A DNA stretch of 45,791 nt from JBKEDF01 sp047975325 (GCA_047975325.1 JBKEDF010000063.1:1-45791), one strand, 5' to 3'; counted from the stretch's first letter, positions 33,007 to 42,456 are shown. Program-made: numbers and translations. The notes: generated from the sequence alone by a model not told the origin.

Positions 33007-33765
33007 GTGTTTTCTGAAAACGAACTGACAGACGACGCCTTTTTGGGGGGTAAGCTACGGCTGTTTCAACCGCGGCGTGGATATCGCGCCGCGACGGACC
33101 CGGTCCTGCTTGCGGCCTGTTGCGGCGCTTCCGCCGGGCAAAGCGTGCTTGATCTTGGCTGCGGTGCCGGTGCGGCGGCGCTTTGCCTTGGCTGGCGGGT
33201 GCCAGGCCTCAGGCTTGCAGGGCTCGAATTGCAGCCCGCCTATGCCGATCTGGCGCGACGTAATGCCACACGAGCCGGGATCGAGTTTGAAGTCACGGAA
33301 GGTTCCGTCCTGGCCATGCCGCAGGTTCTGCGGCGTGATTTCGACCATGTGATCACCAATCCGCCCTATTATCCGCCGGGTGGCACCCGTGCTCGGGATG
33401 CAGGCCGCAATATCGCCCTGCATGAAAATATCGATCTGGCCACATGGACGGAAACCGCCACGAGGCGATTGCGCCCGGGCGGCTGGCTGACCATGATCCT
33501 GCGGGCGGATCGGTTGGGGGACGGGCTTGCGGCCCTTGGGCCCAAGATGGGATCCGTCACGATCCTGCCCTTTGCGCCACGAAAGGCCAGGGCCGCCGGG
33601 CGCATCACAATTCGCGCGCGCAAGGGCGGACGGGCAGGTATGCGCCTGTTGGCCCCGTTCGTTCTGCATGACCATGACAACCACCCCGGCGATCGCGATC
33701 ACCATTCCATCGAGGCCGAAGCCGTTTTCCGCCATGGACAAAGTTTGACACATCTTTTCGGCTAA
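33007..33765 (+). CDS. Class I SAM methyltransferase, TrmN6-like
   Basis: The 252-residue protein has the SAM motif VLDLGCGAGAAALCLGWRVP and the N6-adenine motif HVITNPPYYPPGG, preceded by FQPRRGYRAATDPVLLAACC. Together these are typical of tRNA1(Val) adenine-37 N6-methyltransferase TrmN6/YfiC. Start is GTG at 33007, coupled to the DUF2007 gene 3 bases upstream. The RNA target is inferred from the family. Confidence 0.85.
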   Translation: MFSENELTDDAFLGGKLRLFQPRRGYRAATDPVLLAACCGASAGQSVLDLGCGAGAAALCLGWRVPGLRLAGLELQPAYADLARRNATRAGIEFEVTEGSVLAMPQVLRRDFDHVITNPPYYPPGGTRARDAGRNIALHENIDLATWTETATRRLRPGGWLTMILRADRLGDGLAALGPKMGSVTILPFAPRKARAAGRITIRARKGGRAGMRLLAPFVLHDHDNHPGDRDHHSIEAEAVFRHGQSLTHLFG

Positions 33766-33865
33766 GCCGCGATAAAACCTTCGGCTGTTCTTTCCGGTTT
33801 TTCGTGACAAGGCGGGATTCTTGTGATGCAATCAGACAACGAGATCCAGATATAGGAGGAATGAA

Positions 33866-34030
33866 ATGACAGTTACTTCGCACCTGCAGGAGTTGCGTCG
33901 TAAACACGAAAACCTCTCTAACCTGGTGGAAGAGGCCCAGCGAAGCCCCGCCATTGATGACCTCAAGATCGCTGACATGAAGAAGCAGAAGCTTCGTCTC
34001 AAAGAGGAAATCAACCGCCTTTCCCAATAG
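33866..34030 (+). CDS. YdcH-like DUF465 mini-protein
   Basis: A 54-residue frame starts at ATG 33866 with TAGGAGGA upstream. It encodes MTVTSHLQELRRKHENLSNL, then VEEAQRSPAIDDLKIADMKK and QKLRLKEEINRLSQ. The heptad pattern predicts a single helical hairpin, as in the DUF465/YdcH family of small proteins. Its function is unknown. Its last 20 bases overlap the 3' end of the convergent exporter gene. Confidence 0.85.
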   Translation: MTVTSHLQELRRKHENLSNLVEEAQRSPAIDDLKIADMKKQKLRLKEEINRLSQ

Positions 34031-34889
34031 ATGACCGGCCCGCGCGTGCCGCTATGGCGGCACCGGCAGCTATCAGAACAGCTGCCGCGACAATGACCGG
34101 AGTTGCCGCTGCAATCCCAGCCAGGATAAGCGCCAGGGTTGACAGCAGCGGCGCAGCATAGGAGGCGACACCCAGAAACTGGATGTCGCCTTTCTTCATG
34201 CCGATATCCCAGGTGAAAAACGCCGCACCGACCGGCCCTATCCCCAGCGCGACAATGGAAATCCAACCGGTCGTACTTTCGGGCCAGACGGTTTCCTCAA
34301 ATCCGAGATGGGCAATGAGGGACAGCACCGCTGTTGCAAGGCAATAGATCGTGACGACCTCCGTCGGAACCATGCCAAACCGGCGCGATCCAACTGAATA
34401 AATCGCCCAGGTAATCGCACATAGAAAAGCCAGGCCATAGCCAGGCAGGGCCTCGGCCGCCAATCCAGCTTCATCGGGCAGCAGGATTATCGCAGCCCCC
34501 GCAAAGGCCAGTGCCGCACCGATCAGATGACCTGCGCGCAACTTCTCCCCCGGCAGCAGCCCGGATAACAGCACGATCAACAAGGGCCAGAGATAGGCAA
34601 TCAACCCCGCCTCAGCCGCTGGCGCAATCCGCAGGGCGGAGAAATACAGGAAATGATAGCCAAAAAGCCCCGCTGTCCCGAAAACATAGGCAGATACAGG
34701 TATGCCCCGGAAAACACCTGGACCCCGCCCGGCAAGGACCCATATCAACGCCAGTCCGCCGCCGATCCCGAAACAGATCACACTTAGAAGAAACGGCGGT
34801 ACCGGCGCAGAACCCACAGTCAGCAGGGCCAGCAAGGCCCACATCAAAATGGCGGTAAAACCAATGGCTGTGGCGCGGCTGCGTGACAT
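34011..34889 (-). CDS. DMT-family exporter (EamA type)
   Basis: The 292-residue protein has about ten membrane helices in two EamA repeats, the second containing GYGLAFLCAITWAIYSVGSR. GYHFLYFSALRIAPAAEAGL and AYLWPLLIVLLSGLLPGEKL are typical of the group. It resembles the YddG branch of amino-acid or metabolite exporters; the substrate is unknown. Start at 34889 (GGGGAATGAG before it); a Met six codons further up is possible. Confidence 0.88.
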   Translation of the reverse strand: MSRSRATAIGFTAILMWALLALLTVGSAPVPPFLLSVICFGIGGGLALIWVLAGRGPGVFRGIPVSAYVFGTAGLFGYHFLYFSALRIAPAAEAGLIAYLWPLLIVLLSGLLPGEKLRAGHLIGAALAFAGAAIILLPDEAGLAAEALPGYGLAFLCAITWAIYSVGSRRFGMVPTEVVTIYCLATAVLSLIAHLGFEETVWPESTTGWISIVALGIGPVGAAFFTWDIGMKKGDIQFLGVASYAAPLLSTLALILAGIAAATPVIVAAAVLIAAGAAIAARAGRSSIGKGG

Positions 34890-34957
34890 CTCATTCCCCG
34901 TCTGCATGGAAAAAGGGCGGGTCTGAACGACCCGCCCCCTTCCGGAAAGACCGCCAA

Positions 34958-35680
34958 TCAGGCGAAAAACTGCGCCCCATTGGCGCTGATGGTGGAACCA
35001 TTGACGAATCCCGCATCGTCCGAGGCAAGAAATGCCACGCAGCGCGCGATTTCCTCGGGTTCCCCCAAGCGCCCTGCCGGGATCCCCGCAATAATCGATT
35101 CGCGCACCTTTTCCGGCACCGCCATCACCATTTCCGTCGCGATATAGCCCGGGCAGATGGCATTTGCGGTAATGTTGTAACGCGCGCCTTCCTGCGCAAG
35201 GCTTTTGACAATGCCCAGATCTCCGGCCTTGGTCGCCGCATAGTTGACCTGACCAAACTGGCCCTTTTGTCCATTGATCGAGGAAATCACCACGACCCGG
35301 CCGAATTTACGTTCGCGCATACCGGGCCAGAGCGGATGGACAGTATTGAACACACCTGTGAGATTGGTGTCGATCACCTGCCCCCACTGTTCCGGCGTCA
35401 TCTTGTGAAAAGGTGCGTCGCGCGTGATTCCGGCATTGGCCACGACAATATCAATCGGGCCAAGATCTGCCTCGACCTGTACTATCCCGGCCTTGGAAGC
35501 TTCGTAATCCGCAACATTCCACTTATAGGTCTTGATACCGGTTTCTGCAGTGAATTTCGATGCAGCCTCGTCATTGCCCGCATAGCTTGCCGCAACGGTG
35601 CAACCGGCCGCTTTGAGAGCATTGGAAATGGCCGCGCCGATTCCGCGCGAGCCACCGGTTACAAGGGCAGTTCTGGACAT
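34958..35680 (-). CDS. phaB: Acetoacetyl-CoA reductase
   Basis: The 240-residue short-chain dehydrogenase reads MSRTALVTGGSRGIGAAISN and has VVISSINGQKGQFGQVNYAA with the Tyr/Lys pair of YAATK. ICPGYIATEMV follows. It is typical of NADPH-dependent PhaB, which reduces acetoacetyl-CoA to 3-hydroxybutyryl-CoA for polyhydroxybutyrate. It lies downstream of the thiolase on the same strand, but a strong terminator separates them. The polymerase phaC is not in the window. Confidence 0.94.
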   Translation of the reverse strand: MSRTALVTGGSRGIGAAISNALKAAGCTVAASYAGNDEAASKFTAETGIKTYKWNVADYEASKAGIVQVEADLGPIDIVVANAGITRDAPFHKMTPEQWGQVIDTNLTGVFNTVHPLWPGMRERKFGRVVVISSINGQKGQFGQVNYAATKAGDLGIVKSLAQEGARYNITANAICPGYIATEMVMAVPEKVRESIIAGIPAGRLGEPEEIARCVAFLASDDAGFVNGSTISANGAQFFA

Positions 35681-35726
35681 GATACCTCCTCCAGGTGTTT
35701 GTTATTGAAATACTATTACCGAACAG

Positions 35727-35762
35727 AAAAAGCGGGCGCAATAATATTGCGCCCGCTTTTTT
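35727..35762. terminator. Strong symmetric terminator between phaA and phaB
   Basis: 16 bp pair perfectly (35727-35742 with 35746-35761; core AAAAAGCGGGCG), with a 3-base loop and U-tracts at both ends. It can stop transcription in both directions and should cap phaA readthrough into phaB. Confidence 0.92.
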
Positions 35763-35776
35763 CAAAATCCTGAAGA

Positions 35777-36952
35777 TCAGGCCCGTTCCAGGCACATGGC
35801 AACACCCATGCCGCCACCGATGCAAAGCGTGGCAAGGCCCTTTTTCGCATCGCCGCGTTTCATCGCAAAGAGCAGCGTGTTGAGGATCCGCGCACCTGAG
35901 GCCCCAATCGGGTGACCAATGGCAATCGCCCCGCCATTCACGTTCACGATGGCTGGATCCCAGCCCATATCCTTGTTGACTGCGCAGGCCTGGGCGGCAA
36001 AGGCTTCATTCGCCTCAACCAGATCCAGATCACCGACCTTCCAGCCCGCCTTGTCCAATGCCTTGCGGCTGGCATGGATCGGGCCGACACCCATGATTGC
36101 CGGATCAAGCCCGGCAGTTGCGTAGGAAGCAATGCGCGCCAGCGGCGTCAGACCACGCCTGGAGGCTTCCTCCTCCGACATCAGAAGCACGGCCGCCGCA
36201 CCATCATTGATCCCCGAGGCATTCGCCGCCGTCACCGAACCATCCTTGGTGAAGGCCGGGCGCAGTTTCTGCATCCCCTCAATCGTGGCCCCATGGCGGA
36301 TATATTCATCCGCATCCACGGTGATCTCGCCTTTGCGGGTCTTGATCGTGAAGGCGACAATCTCATCGGCAAACTTGCCTGCCTTTTGCGCAGCTTCCGC
36401 CTTGTTCTGACTTGCCAGGGCAAATTCGTCCTGCATGTCACGGCTTATCTGCCATTGGTTGGCAACATTTTCGGCGGTCTGCCCCATGTGATAGCCGTTG
36501 AATGCATCCCAGAGCCCATCACGAATCATCGAGTCGATGAATTTTACATCGCCCATCTTATGACCCGCGCGCAGATGTGCGACATGGGGGGAAAGCGACA
36601 TGTTTTCCTGCCCACCCGCGACAACAATCTTCGCATCACCCAGTTGGACATGCTGTGCGCCAAGCGCAACGGAACGCAGGCCCGAGCCACAGACCTGATT
36701 GATTGACCACGCACTCGATTCCTGCGGCAGGCCCGCATTGATATGGGCCTGACGCGCCGGGTTCTGCCCCTGCCCCGCCGTCAGAACCTGACCCAGGATC
36801 GTTTCCTCGATCTCGCCTTTTTCCACGCCCGCCCTGGACACAACCTCACTGATCACGGCAGCACCGAGATCATGCGCGGGGGTATTGGCGAAAGCGCCGC
36901 TGAAGCTGCCAACAGCGGTACGCGCTGCGGAAACGATGACGACATTGGTCAT
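35777..36952 (-). CDS. phaA: Acetyl-CoA C-acetyltransferase
   Basis: The 391-residue thiolase starts MTNVVIVSAARTAVGSFSGA. It has C88 in AWSINQVCGSGLRSVALGA, the GGAIAIGHPIGASGARI motif with the catalytic His, and CIGGGMGVAMCLERA with the second Cys. It condenses two acetyl-CoA to acetoacetyl-CoA, the first step to polyhydroxybutyrate. A longer reading 10 codons upstream is not needed. It lies upstream of phaB with 96 bases and a terminator in between. Confidence 0.95.
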   Translation of the reverse strand: MTNVVIVSAARTAVGSFSGAFANTPAHDLGAAVISEVVSRAGVEKGEIEETILGQVLTAGQGQNPARQAHINAGLPQESSAWSINQVCGSGLRSVALGAQHVQLGDAKIVVAGGQENMSLSPHVAHLRAGHKMGDVKFIDSMIRDGLWDAFNGYHMGQTAENVANQWQISRDMQDEFALASQNKAEAAQKAGKFADEIVAFTIKTRKGEITVDADEYIRHGATIEGMQKLRPAFTKDGSVTAANASGINDGAAAVLLMSEEEASRRGLTPLARIASYATAGLDPAIMGVGPIHASRKALDKAGWKVGDLDLVEANEAFAAQACAVNKDMGWDPAIVNVNGGAIAIGHPIGASGARILNTLLFAMKRGDAKKGLATLCIGGGMGVAMCLERA

Positions 36953-37131
36953 GAATCTGGTCCTCTTCCTTGGCCGATGCACGCGGGCCTGTCCCGCAGC
37001 TTGCCTTCTGGCCTAAGCGGAGAAAGGGCCAAAAGCAAGGCTGGGATTGACAACTTGTCCGCGCATTCCCCCATGATCGGACATTGATAGGACCACCGGG
37101 GCTATCGGCGGCAAAACCGTATCATGGGGGA

Positions 37132-37205
37132 TGGAGCGGGTGACGGGAATCGAACCCGTATCTCTAGCTTGGAAGGCTAGGGTCTTACCATTACACAACA
37201 CCCGC
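37132..37205 (-). tRNA. tRNA-Gly (anticodon TCC)
   Basis: On the minus strand GCGGGTG pairs with CACCCGC (7-bp acceptor). The anticodon arm is CTAGC-CTTCCAA-GCTAG with anticodon TCC, and the T arm is ACGGG-TTCGATT-CCCGT. The D arm is GTGT-AATGGTA-AGAC, where pair 12-23 is G-G, a mismatch. CCA is encoded at 37134-37132. Overall it is a complete tRNA. Confidence 0.93.
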
Positions 37206-37293
37206 GGCGGCTAGGGATATAGCCGCGGATCCACGGCTTCGCAACCCTTCGTGCGACGGGGCATCGTGATTTTACGCCATCCCGCCGGATCGA

Positions 37294-38892
37294 TTACCTG
37301 GCGGTGATACGACCGTCGAGGCCGGATTTTTCCACACCGTTTGCGGCAATATATTCGGCCAGGACATCAGCCAGATCCGGGCCGAAATCATAAACCTTCT
37401 GCGCGTCGACAAACATGCTGTAACCATCGCCGCCGCCACGCACATAGTTGTTGGAAACAACGTAATAGGCCTGGGCCGGATCAAGCGGTGCCCATTCATT
37501 TTCAGACTGCACCATCACGTCGGAAACCCGGTTACCGGATTCGGCACCCGCATCAAAGCTGTATTTCAAACCCGCAACCTGTGCAAAACGGCCTGCGCCC
37601 TCCTCAAGGCGGCTGACGCCGTTTTCCAGCGCAGACAATATCGCCTCTCCGCTGACCTCAAAGGTGGAAAGCGTATTCTGAAACGGCAGAACGGCCAGGA
37701 CCTCCCCCATGGAAATTTCCCCTGCGCCGATACTGGCGCGGATCCCACCGCCGTTCTGTATGGCGATGGTCACCCCCTGATCCCGCACGCGATCAAGCAT
37801 GGCCTCGGCAATCAGGTTGCCCATGGCACATTCCCGTGTGCGACAGTTGTCCCTGCTCCCATCAAGATCCACGGATGTTTCGGCAACGATCCTCGATTTC
37901 AGCTCATCGATGGGACCAGCCAGTTCACCAATCCGGGCCTCGATTTCCGGGTCCGGGGTGACCGAGGCATCCAACAGGATGGTATCGCCACCGGCATAGG
38001 TCAGCACACCTGCATCATCGAAGGTCAATTCCGCATGGCCAAGATATTTCGAATAGGCATAGGCCTGAACCACGGGAACCATGCCGCCTGCCTCATTCGT
38101 GATCCAGGTGGGATAGGGGCCATGACGATCCGGGTCCGAGGCGGAAAGATAGGTATGCGAATGTCCACCCACCACGATATCGATCCCCGCCACCCTGGCC
38201 GCGATTTCCTGATCCTTGACATATCCGACATGGTTGAGCGCGATGATCTTGTTCACGCCTTCGGCCTCAAGTTCAGCAACCAGACCTTTCAGGCTTTCGA
38301 TTTCATCCTGAAAGATCACTGTCGGGCCAGGGCTGGATGTTTCCGGTGTATCAGTAGCCAGCGACGCAATGATGCCGACCTTTTCTCCTCCGACATCCAG
38401 TGTGATGCGTTTGTGGATCCGGTCCTTCAGCCTTTCATTCTGGCTGACATCGATATTGCCTGAAAGAACCGGGAAACTGACGCGCTCCAGAAAATCGGCC
38501 AGCCCATCGGGGCCATCGTCAAATTCATGGTTTCCGATGGACATGACATCATAGCCGATCTTTTCCATCATCTCGGCTTCAACCGCACCCTTGTAGGTCG
38601 TATACATCAGGCTGCCCTGGAACTGGTCACCCGCATCCAGCACGATCACATTCTGCCCATCCGCCCGCAATTCATCACGCAGCTCATTGATCTTGGCATA
38701 GACCCGGGCAACACCGCCAAAGCACTTGTTTTCCGCGGCATCCTCATCCGTACATGTCGAGTCGAATCGATTGATGGGCTCGATCCGGCTATGCATGTCA
38801 TTTGTATGCAGGATGTTCAGCTTGTAGTCTGCCGAAACTGCCGTTGCAGCGCAAATCAGGGCTGTCGAGGCCAGAAATTTCGCAATCATCAT
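37294..38892 (-). CDS. Periplasmic bifunctional 5'-nucleotidase/metallophosphoesterase
   Basis: The 532-residue protein has a signal peptide (MMIAKFLASTALICAATAVSA, cleavage near residue 21), then the metallophosphoesterase motifs ILHTNDMHSR, VIVLDAGDQFQGS, SIGNHEFDDG, IALNHVGY and VGGHSHTYLS. The C-terminal substrate domain has VTIAIQNGGGIRASIGAGEI and YYVVSNNYVRGGGDGYSMF. It should dephosphorylate nucleotides for phosphate and nucleoside uptake. GAGGAGACG before 38892 sets the start. CRTREC may form a disulfide. Confidence 0.94.
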   Translation of the reverse strand: MMIAKFLASTALICAATAVSADYKLNILHTNDMHSRIEPINRFDSTCTDEDAAENKCFGGVARVYAKINELRDELRADGQNVIVLDAGDQFQGSLMYTTYKGAVEAEMMEKIGYDVMSIGNHEFDDGPDGLADFLERVSFPVLSGNIDVSQNERLKDRIHKRITLDVGGEKVGIIASLATDTPETSSPGPTVIFQDEIESLKGLVAELEAEGVNKIIALNHVGYVKDQEIAARVAGIDIVVGGHSHTYLSASDPDRHGPYPTWITNEAGGMVPVVQAYAYSKYLGHAELTFDDAGVLTYAGGDTILLDASVTPDPEIEARIGELAGPIDELKSRIVAETSVDLDGSRDNCRTRECAMGNLIAEAMLDRVRDQGVTIAIQNGGGIRASIGAGEISMGEVLAVLPFQNTLSTFEVSGEAILSALENGVSRLEEGAGRFAQVAGLKYSFDAGAESGNRVSDVMVQSENEWAPLDPAQAYYVVSNNYVRGGGDGYSMFVDAQKVYDFGPDLADVLAEYIAANGVEKSGLDGRITAR

Positions 38893-39004
38893 CGTCTCCT
38901 CACATAGAGTCCGGAACAGAGTGCGGCGGTTGTGCGGCGGAGTCAAAGCCTGTTGCGCCGATAAGGCCATTGACCACCGCCGCATCTGCGGGCATGACGC
39001 TGCC

Positions 39005-39361
39005 ATGCTGATCTTCAAGATTTTTCGCCGGGCCGAATGGAATATCTTTTCCGCTGCGGGTGAAACCCGCGGGGCGCCGGTCGATCTGGACGATGGATAT
39101 ATCCATTTTTCCACCGCCACGCAGGTTGTCGAAACTGCCGCGCGTCATTTTGCGCAGGAAAGCGATCTGGTCCTGGTGGCGGTGGAGGCCGGGACACTGG
39201 GGGGCGATCTGAAATGGGAACCTTCCCGGGGGGGTGCACTTTTTCCGCATCTCTATCGCCCCTTGCAACGGTCGGACGTGGTCTGGGACAAATCCCTGCC
39301 ACTGGGGGCTTCGGGTCATATCTTTCCCGAAGGGCATCTCTTTTCGGGGGTACAGAAATGA
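39005..39361 (+). CDS. DUF952 family protein
   Basis: The 118-residue protein reads MLIFKIFRRAEWNIFSAAGE, GAPVDLDDGYIHFSTATQVV and HLYRPLQRSDVVWDKSLPL, typical of the DUF952 fold (an ADP-ribosyltransferase-like or beta-barrel small domain; function unknown). Its stop overlaps the pyrD start (ATGA), so the two are coupled. Start at 39005; longer frames upstream lie in the divergent nucleotidase promoter region. Confidence 0.85.
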   Translation: MLIFKIFRRAEWNIFSAAGETRGAPVDLDDGYIHFSTATQVVETAARHFAQESDLVLVAVEAGTLGGDLKWEPSRGGALFPHLYRPLQRSDVVWDKSLPLGASGHIFPEGHLFSGVQK

Positions 39362-40416
39362 ACCGGATGGAACGGCTGGGGCTTGCCCTGCTGCATCGGA
39401 TGGATCCCGAAACCGCGCATGGGTTGTCGTTAAGGGCATTGCGGCTGGGGCTGGTTCCCCTGCCCGGCCCGGTTGACACACCGCGCCTTGTCACCGATCT
39501 GGCGGGGCTCAGATTGCCTAACCCGGTCGGGCTTGCTGCGGGTTATGACAAAAATGCCGAGGCACTGGCCCCACTGATGCGCGGCGGTTTCGGATTTCTG
39601 GAGGTTGGGGCCGCAACGCCACTCCCGCAGCCCGGTAATCCCAAACCGCGCCTTTTTCGCCTGACGGAGGATCGGGCGGTGATCAATCGTTTCGGTTTCA
39701 ACAATCAGGGGATGGAGGCTATCGCCCCGAGGCTGGCGGCAAAACCCGTGGGCATTCCGGTGGGGATCAATCTGGGGGCCAACAAGACCTCCGCCGACCG
39801 CGCAGCGGATTTCGCAAGGGTGCTGGCCCATTGCGGCCCGCATGTGGATTTCGCAACGGTCAATGTCTCCTCCCCCAATACGGAAAAACTGCGTGATTTG
39901 CAGGGCAAGAACGCGCTGAGCGCCCTTCTGGAAGGGGTAATGGAAACCCGCAATACCTTGTCCCGGCAGATCCCGGTTTTCCTGAAGATCGCCCCCGATC
40001 TGCACAATGACGAATTGGCGGAAATCGCCGAGGTCGCGCTCACCTCGGGGCTTGCGGGGATTATCGCAACGAATACTACCCTGTCACGCGAAGGGCTGAC
40101 AAGCGTTCACCGTGATGAGGCAGGGGGCCTTTCCGGTGTACCTCTTTTCAAAAAATCCACGCGGATCCTGGCCCATCTTTCAAAATTGACCGAAGGGCGA
40201 TTGCCACTGATCGGCGTCGGCGGGATCGCCAATGCCGAAGACGCCTATGCCAAGATCTGCGCAGGGGCCTCGGCCGTACAACTTTATTCCAGCATGGTTT
40301 TTGGTGGGCTGGGCCTTGTTTCTAAGATTGCGCACGGCATTGACAATCTGCTTGCACGGGATGGGTACACGACGATCCGCGACGCAGTCGGCAGCAAGCA
40401 AGGGGCATGGCTGTAG
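39358..40416 (+). CDS. pyrD: Dihydroorotate dehydrogenase, quinone-dependent (class 2)
   Basis: The 352-residue protein has the class 2 N-terminal membrane-associating helices (about 1-35) and PNPVGLAAGYDKNAEALAPL. FATVNVSSPNTEKLRDLQG carries the catalytic Ser, followed by VFLKIAPDL and IIATNTTLSR. It oxidises dihydroorotate to orotate in pyrimidine synthesis and reduces ubiquinone at the inner membrane. The ATG at 39358 overlaps the DUF952 stop. LIGVGGIANAEDAYAKICAG binds FMN phosphate. Confidence 0.97.
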   Translation: MNRMERLGLALLHRMDPETAHGLSLRALRLGLVPLPGPVDTPRLVTDLAGLRLPNPVGLAAGYDKNAEALAPLMRGGFGFLEVGAATPLPQPGNPKPRLFRLTEDRAVINRFGFNNQGMEAIAPRLAAKPVGIPVGINLGANKTSADRAADFARVLAHCGPHVDFATVNVSSPNTEKLRDLQGKNALSALLEGVMETRNTLSRQIPVFLKIAPDLHNDELAEIAEVALTSGLAGIIATNTTLSREGLTSVHRDEAGGLSGVPLFKKSTRILAHLSKLTEGRLPLIGVGGIANAEDAYAKICAGASAVQLYSSMVFGGLGLVSKIAHGIDNLLARDGYTTIRDAVGSKQGAWL

Positions 40417-40533
40417 CAGATATCGGGGTCGAACAGGCAGCCTGACAATCCCATCTCAAATCATCAGGCGGGCTTTCTGCATTCATTACCCCGTGCTATA
40501 CTTTGGCATAGCTGAGGTATTTGATGGTCTGCC

Positions 40534-42456
40534 ATGACGACCCACCTGGTCCTATTGGTACATGGAATTGGCGAACAGACGCCAGGTGAAACCGTAGACA
40601 ATTTTGTCGGCGCCACCAGGCAGCAGCTTGACCTGTCAGGCCCCGTTACACACAATTCCGTGCTCTTGGCCAATGAACCGCCCCAGGACGCCAAGCTGCT
40701 CCAGCTTTATCCCTGCCATATCCGGCGCTTGCAACAAACCAGTGCCACGGAACTCGTTTTTGCCGAGATCCATTGGGCCGACCTTTCACCTGCACCCAAG
40801 GGCTTTTTGGCCACCTCGGTTGCCTTGCTGCATGTGGTGCTTGGCCTTGGTTATCTGGCGCTCGACAATGTACAGAACAATGCGGTCCCCAAAACCGCAT
40901 ATGTGCAAAAACTGACCCCGCTTTTTGTCTGGATTTTTTATGCAGTTATCGCCCCGCTCAATGCCTTTCTCTTTCTTGGTGCAATTTCGCTGCTGGCCGA
41001 TCCCCTCATTTTCCGTTTCACCGCATATGAAAGAAGCCCGGCAATCCTTCTGATCTTGCTTGGTCTCGTGGTCGGCCTTGCCGGCGGGTACCTTGCCCGT
41101 CATGCCCGAACCTATATGGCGCGCAGTTTCTTTCGCGGCCTTTTCGTGATGGGCGTTATCACGACCTGCATCGGCCTGATCATGCCCTTTGGCATATCTG
41201 TCGAATGTGCGCCGCCCAACATGGTAGCATCGGTGACGCCCGGACTGGCCGGCATCGACGGCTTTGTCGGTTGCGGCGTATTTTTGCTGAACCTTGGGTG
41301 GCTGACGGCCATTGTACTGCTTTTTCTGATGGTATTCGTGTCGGTGCCGGGCATGAAATGGGATCTGGACAACAAGCGCTCAATCTATCTTGCCATCTGT
41401 GCTGCCATGGTCTTGTTCTGGGGGATATTCGCGGTCGCCCTCTGGGCCGCCTTCGAACAGGCGGTTATCGCCCTGGTCGGTTCCCATCCGGATGTCCCGC
41501 TCATGATGATGTTCAACAATTATTTCCCTGCGGCGACGCGTACGCTTGTTTATGCTGTCCTCGCGATCGCGGTACTCACATTTGCCGGGGCCATCGTCGG
41601 CATCCTTCGCAACCGCATCAAGGACGATCTTGCCCATGATCCGAAAAACCCTACCAGACACGATCTCTGGTTCGGACGCCTCATCCTGAATCCCATTCTC
41701 AACCTTGGCCTGTTCGGCGCGATTCTCGTACAGTCCTTCGGGGTGTTCTATGCCACCTTTGAATATTCCGGTGGCGGTATCTCCGGCGGGGGTCTTGATT
41801 GCGCCAGCCAGACCTGGATGCTTGCCCGTGCTGCATGTAACATCGATGCTTTCATCAGTGGATCGGCAGGATCACTCGCACTGGGTGCCAGTACTCTGCT
41901 CGGCTTTGTGTTGGTCAACTATTCCAATGCCATCGCGAATTTTCTCGGTGTCGCGCTTGACATCGTAGTCTATGCAACCCGTTCCGGCGCTGCAAATCCC
42001 CGGGTCGCGGGTCAGCCCAATCACTATGTCCATGCCGAGCGCATAGAGGGTCGTTTCCGTTCCACATTGAAGAAACTTCTCATTCAGGAACACGCCGACA
42101 AGATCACTGTTATCTCACATTCGCAGGGCACCGTCGTGGTGACGAGGGGGCTGCAACAGATGCGCAGCCAGCTTCCGGTGAAACCCACCCTCGTGACGAT
42201 GGGTTCACCGCTTACACATGTCTATACCCATTACTTTGCCCTGAATTACCAGATGCCGGGGGAATGCCCCGATTGGCTGGAGAGTTGGCATAATATCTAT
42301 CGTCGTGATGATTTTGTCGGCACCTATATCACCGGGCATGGTGCCCAAAACCACCCGGTTCGCGCCGCTGGCCATACCGGTTACTGGATCGATCCCGAGG
42401 TCTGGAAGATATTTCGCAGCCAGGGCCTCTTCCCCCCGCTTCCCGGAACGACCTGA
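40534..42456 (+). CDS. Alpha/beta hydrolase split by a large membrane domain
   Basis: The 640-residue protein starts with THLVLLVHGIGEQTPGE, like the first strand and oxyanion loop of an alpha/beta hydrolase (H10, G11). About nine membrane helices follow between residues 90 and 480. The C-terminus then has KITVISHSQGTVVVTRG (S530 in a G-x-S-x-G-like motif, here SHSQG), D592/D593 and H614 in AAGHTGYWID, which could complete the triad. The membrane block thus sits inside the hydrolase fold. It is a single gene, and I do not recognise a characterised homologue. A lipid or membrane-linked ester is the most natural substrate, but that is inference. Confidence 0.75.
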   Translation: MTTHLVLLVHGIGEQTPGETVDNFVGATRQQLDLSGPVTHNSVLLANEPPQDAKLLQLYPCHIRRLQQTSATELVFAEIHWADLSPAPKGFLATSVALLHVVLGLGYLALDNVQNNAVPKTAYVQKLTPLFVWIFYAVIAPLNAFLFLGAISLLADPLIFRFTAYERSPAILLILLGLVVGLAGGYLARHARTYMARSFFRGLFVMGVITTCIGLIMPFGISVECAPPNMVASVTPGLAGIDGFVGCGVFLLNLGWLTAIVLLFLMVFVSVPGMKWDLDNKRSIYLAICAAMVLFWGIFAVALWAAFEQAVIALVGSHPDVPLMMMFNNYFPAATRTLVYAVLAIAVLTFAGAIVGILRNRIKDDLAHDPKNPTRHDLWFGRLILNPILNLGLFGAILVQSFGVFYATFEYSGGGISGGGLDCASQTWMLARAACNIDAFISGSAGSLALGASTLLGFVLVNYSNAIANFLGVALDIVVYATRSGAANPRVAGQPNHYVHAERIEGRFRSTLKKLLIQEHADKITVISHSQGTVVVTRGLQQMRSQLPVKPTLVTMGSPLTHVYTHYFALNYQMPGECPDWLESWHNIYRRDDFVGTYITGHGAQNHPVRAAGHTGYWIDPEVWKIFRSQGLFPPLPGTT

